Assembly (NCBI GenBank): GCA_947179155.2
Contig: OX359264.1
Location: 6,711,501 to 6,775,500 of the forward strand
Direction: 5' to 3'
Length of the DNA: 64,000 nucleotides
DNA from: Hedera helix
Taxonomy: Eukaryota > Streptophyta > Magnoliopsida > Apiales > Araliaceae
The notes under the pieces were generated by a model. That model saw nothing but the letters and a program-made list of their open reading frames with translations. It searched no databases and had not been told where the DNA came from. This document shows, piece after piece, positions 15,401-27,400 of this stretch. Position numbers and translations under genes: made by a program. Positions within the stretch are counted from its first letter, which is position 1, and every line of letters starts with the position of its first letter.

Positions 15401-18400
15401 TTATAAATCTTATAAATATGATATTATTTGGTTTGAGATAATTGTATAGTAATTTCGAGGACGAAATTCTTATAAGTTTGGTTGAATGTAATATCCCAAA
15501 CATTTCAAAGCTTGTAAATATGATATGAAAAGATCTATATAAATGTTGTCAATTTAAAACCTAGTATTGTGTGAAACTAGTACCTAAGAACGATTGTTCA
15601 GGTATCCATTAAGTTATGCAAAGGCTAAATATGACTCAAAACTACGATCGTATATGATTAGAGGTTAAAATTTTAACCTAAACTATGTGTTATGTGATTT
15701 AATAAAAATTGAATTATGTTTTAAGAATGTGATATGTGATTTTTACATGTGTTTGATTTTGTGTTTTGGTTCAAGTATTCAACCTTAACACTTATTAAAA
15801 TCAAGAAGTTATTTTAGAGCTAAAACCTAAATTAAAAAAAATGTTAAAATTTAAACCCTAACCCTAACCCTAAGAGTTAAAAAAACTAAACTCTAAGGGT
15901 TAAAAAACCTAGAGATCATTATTCACAAATACAAAAATAATAAAAAAAAATTATACGAGTAGAAAATGGGAATAAAATGAAAATTATACGACAGAAATAC
16001 GAAAAGTCAATTGATGAATACTAAAAGTCAACGATTTCAACTTGTTGGTCAACAAATAACATAGAATTTTGCTTGCCAGACGGTATAAAACCTAATGAAG
16101 TGCAATCAGATACTTGAAATAAAGATAGACTATTGTAATGGGTCATGTTATGACTAATATGTATGATGATCTCAAAATAGTTGTAGGTCGTACGAATGAC
16201 GTAAAAATTAGTGTAAACGGTATTAAGCGATACAAGCAAGTCTTTCTTTTAAACTTGTTATTATTGAGCAAGTATGTGAACTTGTTTTTATTGTGCAAGT
16301 CTTTACCTGTTCAATTTTATTTTAAGCAAGTCATTTTTCTAAACTTGTTATTATTGAGCAAGTCGTACTAATCCTTTTGCATTCCGCGCAACAAAGTGCT
16401 TATTGATTATTGAAATTCATTTGATCTATGAAATTCTTTGTGGGTATGTGAAAGATTTTATTAAAAGGAGTTATTTGTCATTTAATTCGACTTAACTCAG
16501 TCATTGAGCTATTTATGTTGGAGTCATTATTGTTGAAATGTTGAATTATTATAATTCTTTAAATTAAGATAAGTTAATTGTGTCTAACCTAATCATTTTG
16601 GTGATATACGTATGTTAGTAACTAAGTTGAGCGACCTTTGTATATATGGGCATGGTTCATGGTATGTCGACTAACTGACTTATGAGATGCTGCTACGAAT
16701 TTGAGATGATCAATGTGGTAGTATCAAGGAAGAATCGATCAATACCCACTTATGATACTTTCATTCAGTGTTGATAAGACTGGGAACTGATTTATTTGTT
16801 ATGTGTTTAACAACCAATCAGTTTACTATATTACTATAGCGGTAAAACTTCGTCGATCTATTCTTTATATATATCTAGAGATATTGATTTTTTTCTCATA
16901 TGTATCTTTTAGACCTGTTGAGCAATTAGTTACTCATTCATGCACAATAAAGAAAAGAAGTTAGATTAAGAAACATGTTATTTTATTTTATTTTATTGTT
17001 AATTCATTTGTATATTAATTATATATAAAAAATTAAAAATATTACATTGAAGATCATGACACTAATCCCATTCTCCTAATGGGATTATAAACATTTAATA
17101 AAACTAGGAGATAAGTGCCTACCCACGAACGAAACCGCACACAACTCGTGAGTTTAGGCAACAAAAAAATCAACAATAAAAAACCCTAAAACAACCCAAA
17201 AGACTCAAACCCCAGATACATCATTTAAAACTTGGGCCTAAGCACAAACAGCAGCCGAAGACCAAATGACCCGGGCCCACCAACATCTGCATGAGGTAAA
17301 CATCAGCAGACACGGTACTGGGACTACAAGTCAGACCAGCAGCACTTGGGTCGATGTCATGCCAGCAGGCGCCTAACTACTCACTGGCGAAAAATTGACG
17401 ACAACAATAAACTCCAACAGCACATCCCCTCCAACCAGCCACTCACCGAGATTCGACAAAACTACTAAAGACCGACAAGGGAACCTAGCCACAACCACCC
17501 AGCTGAAAACATCACCACAACCCCATCCCTAACCTTCAATCCAGATTTGAAGAATAGGTGGGCCGAAAAGAAGCAAAAGGGGGGACCAGAGCGTAACATC
17601 AAAGGGGAGAAGGGACAGGGGAAACTGAAAGAAAAGGGGGCATTCCAGAATTTGACAAGGCAGAAATCAAAGGTAATCAAAAGAATGGACAAATTAAATA
17701 AGATTACACATGATAACCCCAGAACAAACTCATAAGTCACCTAAAACGAAAGGTACAAGGGATGGAACCTCCAAATAAGAATAAAAAATAACAACAATAA
17801 GATCGTGTTCCCTGTAGGAAAAATGTTGGCAAATCAGAAAGACCACCAACCAAACCTAAGAGGAAAGCCCCAACTCTGGTCGTAGCAGAACCACCACGAA
17901 CCTAAAAGGATTATCCAAACATACCCGACATACCAGATCAAAACTTCCCAAGGAAGAGTTGGTGGGTCGATTGGTGGGGGAAGGAATCATCAAGAGAGAA
18001 CAGAGGAATGGAACGACTTGGGAATAGTTAGGGGAAAAAGAAGCCAGGAACCCAAACCCATCACAAAAATCTAACAAACACCAATCTGCCTACCACTCAA
18101 CAACATCAGATACACAAGCACCAACCAAAACCTTCATAAACTCCTTTACCCACTAGGCATTTAAAGGACCATAGCCTTTGGCACACGGGACTTACACCAA
18201 ACAAGCTAGAAAAGAGCTTTCGAAAGGACTCACGCACAGATCTGCGAGTCAAAAAGTGGCACGAGTCAAGAAAATGAGAATTGAAGAGGAAGAGCAAGTG
18301 GGCGGGCTGTAGGAAAAAGGGGGTGAAAAGGTAGGCCAAGGAAAATGGGCAGGAAAGGAACTGGCGGAGGGAGATGGGGGTTTCTTAGAGAGAAGGGGGG

Positions 18401-21400
18401 CTTCTTTCTCTACCCTACTTAAGACCCTAACGTATGAGAAACATGTTATTATTATCTTATTTGATTGTAATAAGAATTAAGTTGTAGTGACTTTAAAAAT
18501 ATGAATAAAAGATATTCGTTATGAAATGAGTTATATACTTTACATTTATTGTTGTAAATTTTATGATTGAAATACTTGGAGAAAGTTAGTGGATGTTAAG
18601 ATGCTTAAAATTAGCGTATGTTAAGGTTATTGAATTGCTAAATCATTAGAGTTAAGATTAAGTATATTAATGATAATATTTATACATCTGAGTGATGGTA
18701 TTGAAAATACAAAAAGTTATATGAGGACCGGGGTTAGATTTTTTAATTACGTGTCGTTAAAGTGACATCTTTATCGAAAAGCCCCATCTATTGTGACGCC
18801 CCCAAATCACTATACTTACTATAGCTAACTTGGCGCTCACTATAAATGCTAAATCATTAGGTTTATGGATGATTTCCTTTATTCATAAACAAAGTTCTCA
18901 TCTTAATTCCCAAAGATCTTTCATTATTTTATATCAAGCCCTTGTAATCGATACAAGAGACTTAATACCCAATTATGACATTTTATCCTTAAGATTTAGA
19001 TATTCTATAACTTTACATGTTCCAATATCCACGGCATTAAATCATTAGGACGGCTCTTGGGAACAGAGAATCTCGCGGTGAATGTGTGTATCTTCACCCG
19101 TGATAAATGTTTGCATCTTTATCCGTGACAAATGGTTGTATCTTTGTCCGGTGCAAAATTCTCTTTCCGTACAGAACATTACCCAACTAGTTAAAACCCT
19201 CACTCGAAACATATTTGGTTATAGTGATATCTCTTCATATCAATAATCCTATTTATCTGACATTCAGAATAGTAATAACGAGTTATACCTGGGTCCGAGG
19301 AACCTTAACGATGGATTTGACCAGTCAACATCGCTTAGTCCTGTCTCGGATGTACAGCACTCACAAGTTATTTACCGATCCTCATCCAGATAAATAGATC
19401 ATTATCAATACTATGTTAAGTTTTAACAATTCTAAGTTTAATCAAAGTAAAGACATAACAAGAATATGTGATGAAACTTGGTATATATTAATATAGAGTT
19501 GGTTACACGGTTTGCTTGTTCATATTACATAAGTCATCAAGACTTTAAAACAAAAAGACAAGCAATTTAATAAAGCATGTAAACTAATCTATGCATTTCT
19601 TCTTTCCTTTCTTCTTCTTAGAACCGGAACTTTCGGGTATGTCTGCAATTTAGGTTTATTTGCAAGGGTGAGCATACAAAAGCTCAGCAAGTCTAACACA
19701 TAGCATATAAGTGAACTCACACTGATATGGATTTTAAAGATTTATGGTACAACAATTGATATTACAAATGTTTAACATAGTAAGACTGAGTGGTGGTTAG
19801 ACCTAGAACTGTTCTTTGTCTTTCGACTTAGAACCATTTACAGTGGATATAGAAAGGGGATCAACCTAACGACATCCTATGTTATGCATAACATACACTA
19901 CACTGGACTAATCATGAACAGTGGTACATATTCGTTCATCTCAGTTTACTTCACATGTCAGGATCGCCCCAAGACAACTTGGTTTGATAAAATAAAGCAT
20001 GATTCGAAATATATCGCGAATAAGCATTTCATTTTTCAAGTTATGCCGAAACAAGAAGCAATAACTCACATATCAAAGATTTATAACACGTTGCTTCTAA
20101 AAAAAAATGTATAAATCACATCAAGAGAAAGTAAACAAAGGTTAAGGATAGAAAACTTGCCTTGAAGCAATTTAGGGTTTTCCCGGTAAAGCGTTAAATG
20201 CCTACATAATTTGTTTACGCATACTCGAATATTAGTTTATCGAATTTTACTTCTTAATAAATGTTTTTATAACTTGTTTAGACTATTTCCATAGGTGGTT
20301 TTAATTGGAAAATTCTCAAACTCAAAAACTCATTTTTAAGTGACTTTATAAAAAGTGGACAGCAACATTGGCTGTCAGACCCCGGCTCAGTTAAACGGCC
20401 ATAACTTTTTCGTTTTAAAACATTTTTGAGTCGTTCAAAATTCCACGCGTTCGTAACTTCCGTCTCTACAATTTATGTTTAGACCAAAGTTCGAAATTCC
20501 TTACTGATTTACACAGTTTTTGACAAAAAGGGGACTGCCAGAAACTGTTTCAAAACGTCTTTGACTGAATTGATAAAACATGATACCTTAAGCTTTAATT
20601 TGCTAAGATAACATGTTCTAACAATCAATAACACTTTATAACATAAAATAAGAAAATCATAAACCTTCATATATAGAGATTTATGACTTTTGCTCAAGAA
20701 CACACGAAGAACACGAAGAACGAAAAAAACCGTACATGGTAACGACTATGTTCTTGAGCTTTTGGTTTTTTTACTTGAAATAATTTGAGCATTATAACTG
20801 CTTACATAAGTGATTATGACACTTTATAATTGACAAAATTTGGTCATTATAACGGCTTGCATAATTGATTAAAACAATTTATAAAAATGCTCAAGAACAT
20901 ACGAAAACGCGGAGAACGGATAAACCGTACATGACCACTACGTATGTTCATTGAGCTTTAAACTATGAATTGAAATTCGACATAACAACGACTTGCTCAA
21001 GTCATAAGGAACACGGAGAACGAAAAATCGTACATGGCTACGACTTATGTTCTTGAGCTTGTCAATAAAAGAAAATTGAACATTATAACAACTATAAAAT
21101 GAAGAAAATCTCAAGAACACGTGAAGAACACGGAGAACGACAATCGTACATGGCTACGACTCGCGTTCTTGAGTTTTATCGACTATAAATTGAAAGAAAA
21201 ATTAAACATAACAACGACTAAGGATCGTACCTTTTGTGATTGCAAGCTTTAACTATTTCTTTGCAATTTCCAATACTTGAAATATAACTATGAATAATAG
21301 ATATAGAGAGTGATTTTTGCTCTTGATTTTGTCTTGAAAATGGATGATGAAACAAGTGCACAATGCTTGCTATTTATAGGCCATGCAAAGCTAGGGTATT

Positions 21401-24400
21401 TTGGTCATTAAGACAACCAAACTTTGGCTCCAAGTTTGGCTTGGCTTTAACTTTGGCTCCAAGTTTGGCTCCAACTTTGGCTCCAAGTTTGGCTTAACTT
21501 TGGCTCCAAGTTTGGCTTGGCTTTAACTTTAACTACTAACTAGAGTTAACAACTAACTCAACATTGGTTAATTCTCTACTAAAGCTAGCCACTTGATTGG
21601 TTGATTAGTTTCTTAATTCACCAACTAAACTTATTAGGTTAATCTTAATTTTAATTAACCTTAATCTTAATCAAGTATACATGTAGTATACTTGACTTTT
21701 ACTATTCACAGTTGACTTTTTCGTATTTATACCGTATAATTTTCGTATTATTATCGTATTATTTTCGTATTCTATCTGTATAATTTTCGTATTTATACGC
21801 GTATTTGTGAATAGTACTTCCTAGGGTTTAGGGTTTGAACCTTAGGGTTCAACCCTTAGGGTTTCTAAAATTAGGGTTTAGGTTTTCTCCAAACCCTAGT
21901 TTTAGGTTTTCAAAAATTTTACTTTTATTTTTCTAATAATTGTTTAAGTTGGATTCTTGAAACGAAACACAAAAATAAACACACATGAAAATTCCATAAC
22001 ACATATTAGATGTAATATAATATTTATTTATGCCTATAAATTCGGATTACAACTATCTCGGAAGTTCGGAATATTACATCTATCCCTAGAACGATCTTAT
22101 TATTGATAATGTGAATCTCAGATAGATAGAGGTTATAAATGATGGAATATTTATACTAAAAAAGATTTAGTGTTGGATTGTGAGTTTTTAGAATACTCAG
22201 AAGGAAGTTGAGTTTGATGAAAGATGTGATATCCATATAAATGGATGTGAGTCACAGGTTGGTGTTAAAGCAAGAGGTCGAGGCCAAGTTGCGATACAGG
22301 GATAAGAAGTAAGTAATTGATGAAATGTCTGTAATAGACTAGTTAAACCAATAAAATGATTGGTAGATTGTAAAGAAAAGAAATACAAGTCAATAACAGA
22401 TCCAGGCTGCAAGCGCTAAGATTTGGGGGCGTGACAGATACACGAGTGATCCAATTGTTTGAGCGAAACACGTAAGGGAGTTGTGACAAATTTTTTTATC
22501 TATTAACCCTTATTTTGCACCAAACATGTTTGGTATAAAGGATAGAGGTATATTTGGTGAAACATCAACAATGGAAAAGTCAAAGGTAGATTCCAATATT
22601 GAGATGAAAGCCATCAAATGGGAGTTACGGAGGTTGTTTAGGAAGTTGGATTAGATAGATGATAAGTTTGAGAGGGTGGAGATTGTTAAAAAAAGGAATC
22701 GTAAATTACTACGGGCTCTCAAAGAAGGGAGAATGGAAAATAAAGGGAGGCCAGTGATGAGGAAGATGAGTCCTACAGGGGTAAAATTAGTGAAGAGGAG
22801 GAGCTTGGTCCTGATATCCGAAAAAGACATGGGGTAAGGGATAGAGGAGATAGGAATCGTGAAGACAATAACTTGGGGAGTATTAAGATGAAGATTTTAT
22901 CTTTTCAAGGAAGAAGCGATCCTGAGGTGTATCTAGAATAGGAAAAGAAGGTGGAGTGGGTGTTTGACTGCCACAATTATTCGGAGCGCAAGAAAGTTCA
23001 GCTTACAGCCACTAAGTTTACCAACTATGCCATCACTTAGTGGGATCAACTGAAGATTAGTAGGCGGAGATGTGGATAACGACCAATTAAAACTTAGGAG
23101 GATATGAAAGTTGTGATGAAGAAGCAGTTTGTAGCAAACCACTATTATCGCGACATATTCAGGAATTTGCAGAGTCTCAAACAAGACAGTCAGAGCGTGG
23201 AAGATTATTACAAGGAGATGGAGGTGATGATGGTCAGGGCTAATGTGGTGGAGAACCGCAATGCGACAATGGCAAGATTTTTCACGAGTCTGAATTGGGA
23301 GATTGTAGATTTGATAGAGCGACAACATTATGTGGAGCTAGAAGATATGGTGCATATGGCTATCAAGATTGAGAAACAGCTCGAGAGGAGAGGTGGCTAA
23401 CAATCAATTCCACTATGGGATAATCTTGGAAGCCAATGTTTTGAAGAAGAGGAAAAATATACCACAAACAAACCCAAAGTAGAGCCAAAGCAGGAAGCAG
23501 TCAACTGTGGAAATCAAGGTAAAATTGAGCCTTCATCTAATAAAAATCGTAATATTAGATGTTTTAAATGCTAAGGCATGGGTCATATCTCGAGCTAGTG
23601 TTTGAATCAAAGGACTATGCCTTTGCTTGATAATGGTGAGGTGGAGACCAAGGAGGAGGATAGCGACGTAGATTCTATACCACCATTGGAGGAGCTTGAT
23701 GATGATAGGGAGTTTGCTATCACCGACTTGGTATTGGTTACTAGGAGAGCTCTTAGCGCACAAGTAAAGGAAGATAGCTTGGAGCAACGGGAAAATCTCT
23801 TTCACACCAGATGTCTTGTTAATGGTAAGATATGTTGTGTGGTAATTGATGGTGAGAGTTGCACCAATGTTGCTAGTACTACTATGGTAGAGAAGTTACG
23901 GTTGCCTACATCCAAACATCTTTAACCTTATAGATTGCAATTGATCAACGATAGTGGTGAAGTAAAGGCGACTAAACAGGTATTGGTTCCATTTAGTATT
24001 GATAAATATGTGGATGAGGTGAAGTGCGATGTGATTCCAATGCAGGCAAGACACTTATTACTTAGGAGGCCATGGCAGTTTAATAGGCGCGTGAAGAATG
24101 ATGGTTTTACAAATCAATACTCGTTTGTTCACAATAAAAAAATAGTCAATCTTTGTCCCATAACACCGAAACAAGTACATGAAGATCAGTTACATTTATA
24201 AAAAGATTATGTACAAAAGAGAAATAGTGAAGAAAGAAAAACAAATGAGGAAAAGTGTAAAAGAGAAAAAAAAGTTGAGAGAAACGAAAAGAATGAGAGA
24301 AAAATAAATTTCTATGTAAAAGAGAGTGGTGTGAAGAGAGCTTTGTATTCTAAATAGTCGATGATTGTATTTTTGTACAGGGAGGTATTTTTAAATACTA

Positions 24401-27400
24401 ACGTGACTAACACTTATTTGCCCAGAGGGATTGAACATCACATAGATTTCGTACCCGGTGCTACCATTCCGAATTGACTAGCATATAGGAACAATCCCGA
24501 TGAGATGAAGGAGTTGTAAAGGTAGGTTGATAAGGTAATGGAGAAGGGGTTTGTTTAAGAAAGCATGAGTCTGTGTGCAGTTCCGGTGATTCTAATACCT
24601 GAGAAGGATGGGAAGTGTCGAATGTGCATCGATTGTCGAGCAATAAATAATATTACAGTAAAATATCGACATCCCATTCCTCGTTTAAATGATATATTAG
24701 AAGAATTGCACGGGCCTTCAGTGTTTTCTAAAATTTATCTAAAAAATGGTTATCATCAAATTACGATAAAAGAAAGTGATGAGAGGAAAACTGCTTTTAA
24801 AATAAAATATGATTTATACGAGTGGTTAGTTTTGCCTTTTGAATTAACTAATGCACCTAGTACTTTCATGAGATAAATGAACCATGTTTTGTGTTCTTTT
24901 ATTGGAAAATTTGTTACTACTTTGATGCTGTTTTGGTTTATAGCAAAAACTGGATGAACAATATGTAGTACATTTAAAATATGTTTTTAGCGTGGTTAGT
25001 TAAAAAAGAGAAGTTATTTGCTAACATGGATAAATGCATATTTTGTATAGATAGAGTTCTTAATGGAAGGCAGATTGTGGTATTGATTTTTTCAATCTCT
25101 ACCTATTTATTTTTACTCTTTTTATTGATATGATGTGCTCTTTTACCTGAATACTTTTTTGGTCTTTTTATATTGTGAATATACTTGGGAAAAATGCCAA
25201 AGGGGAAAGGCAGTTATAGAGGTGAAGTTATTTGCTAACATGGATAAATGCATGTTTTGTAAACATAATGATATTATATGCATGATAAATAAATAAAATA
25301 GAGGAAATAAATTTCAACATGGGATAATGAAGAAGCAAGTCGGTGGTCATGAGGAAGGGATAAGGATGGTCAAAAGTTAGATTTATTAAGAGAACTTTCA
25401 AGAAGAATTTGACTATTAGTGACCATACATGCAAAATACTTATAAATATATTTAACCTTTCATTCATTCAGTATTTATCAATATTAAACTACCTAGAACT
25501 GAGAGAGAAAAGGAAAGAGAGAGAGAGAGAGAGAGGGGGGGGGGGAAGCTAGGGAGGGAAAGAAGGAGAAAGCAAGCAACAAGGAATCAATTCAAACAAA
25601 GAAGGTATAGCTTCTAAACTATGTTAACCTATATTTTTATGCAATTTTATTTCATAAAATATTTAGATCATGGTAGTAAATTGGTAATATACTCATGTAT
25701 ATGTTGATATGTTGAAAAAATTCACAAGGAAAATAATTTAATCATGTAAATAAACCTTAGTTATGATTTATTTATCTTCTGTTATGAAATATATGGAAAT
25801 ATGATGAAAAATAGGTATGATACTCATGTATGTGTGAATAAGTTGAAACATAATAATAGGTAACTTAGATGATGGGTTGATTAAGGAAACCAAGAAAACG
25901 TTTAAAAAATGAAAGTTGAAAATTGAAATTATAGTGCACGGGCTGATTTTTGGAGTTGTATAACTTGGTGTGCATTTCAATATTTTGAACTTAGTTTATC
26001 TTAAATTGAAGCCATGTATGTAAGCTACACGTGGGAAAAAGAATCGCTTAAAACAGATTTAAAAAGAAGAAGTTAAAAGGCGTTGAATATGGGGCGAAAT
26101 GATCGCAGAAATTAAGATGCAGTAGCAAGGCCAGTTCATTGTGCGCGCTATGCGGCACCAAGGGGCGCACTACGTACTATTGCTGCTACTACAGTTGGCA
26201 GTCGCTAGCTACTGTTGTTGGGAGTTGCTTGGTTACCATGGTGCACTGCTGCGTGCGTATATGTGTTGTTGCATGCGTATGTGAGTGTGTTATCTGTATG
26301 TGCGGCTATTGCATGCTGCTGTGGACTACCACTTAAGGCTATTTGCAAAAACATACTAACAAGCGAAACTAAAATTGGTGGTGGTTGTGTGTTCAAAATA
26401 TCTAACACACTATAGGCACAAAAATTACTTACCTTGTTAGGGTTCGTAGTAATAGTAGAGGTGAAAAATCCGAAAAGAATATGGAATCGGTCGAAAAATT
26501 AAAAAGGGAAGAAGAACTGATGAGCAACTACATGGATAACACGTGGCAGAACTCTTGAAATCACGACGTAATTGATAGTGTCCGAGAGCCGTTACAAATG
26601 TTTCAAGTGAATTCAAGAAAGGCGACCCCACCACTTTTGTTTACTCGATTCAGAGTTAATCACAAACTCTTATTTCCTTTCCACATTTTCTTTGTTTTGA
26701 GAGAAAAAAGGGGAGCTTTCAGGTGGCAAGAGATTTCCAAGTGTCCAAAAGTCCCTTCACTTATCAAGTGAAGGGGTATTTATAGAGTTGCTTAGCATAT
26801 GGGTCATGTGCCAGGCACATGTCTCTAGGAGAAATTCCAGGATTACCTTTAGTAATGGGAAATTCCTATAATGTCCCCGGTTACTTGGGTAATGTCCGAA
26901 TCATCCAGTTTTTCTAGCCACCAATCCAACCCAATCCCTCAACCAATTCCCAATACAAGTATTTCTCATGAGCCTTCTGCCTTGGAACTCATGACAACAC
27001 CTATTAAATTATACCTTTAAGGTTGTATACTGTCTAGAAAGATCGAATAAATTAATTTTATTGTCAAAGAAGTTAAAGAAACGCATCACGGGACGGAAAA
27101 AGACCACCCCAAGGTGGTCCATCTTAGGGGAGTGAACACTAGAGGGGGTGAACCCTAGGGGGTCTTTGTTCCATCTTTTTCGATCTTCATTCATTCGTTA
27201 TCCGTTTGTTAGTTATTCATTATTTTTTGATTTAGTTAATTAAATGTGAACTCTAATTTTATTCATGGACTCACATTTTCCCTCTGCACGTGAGTTACAG
27301 CTTGGAAGTGACGATCATGCACAAAATTTCAAGTTTTAGAAGGGTCGATGTTGTTTTTATCATAACTTTTGACCCGTTTAGAGTTTCGGGACCCATAATA

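Larger units (their letters stand above)
15487..22436 (+). mobile_element. Second giant LTR, interrupted by two nested insertions
   Basis: It starts TGTAATATCCCAAACATTTC like the first LTR and matches it closely to about 16040. It also matches near its end (ATAGACTAGTTAAACCAAT), which reads TTTGGGGGCGTGACA. Removing the retroposon (16983-18436) and the reversed solo LTR (18792-22078) leaves about 2.2 kb, so part is deleted or diverged. The bases after the end (GATAC) do not match those before the first LTR (GTTCT). Confidence 0.7.

Noticed and set aside
22933..23328. 131-codon minus-strand frame
   Set aside because: Antisense shadow of the gag remnant read on the plus strand.
26139..26415. 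Overlapping cysteine-rich frames on both strands
   Set aside because: Derived from TGC/GTG-rich low-complexity sequence in an LTR remnant; no start context, family motif or conservation visible.
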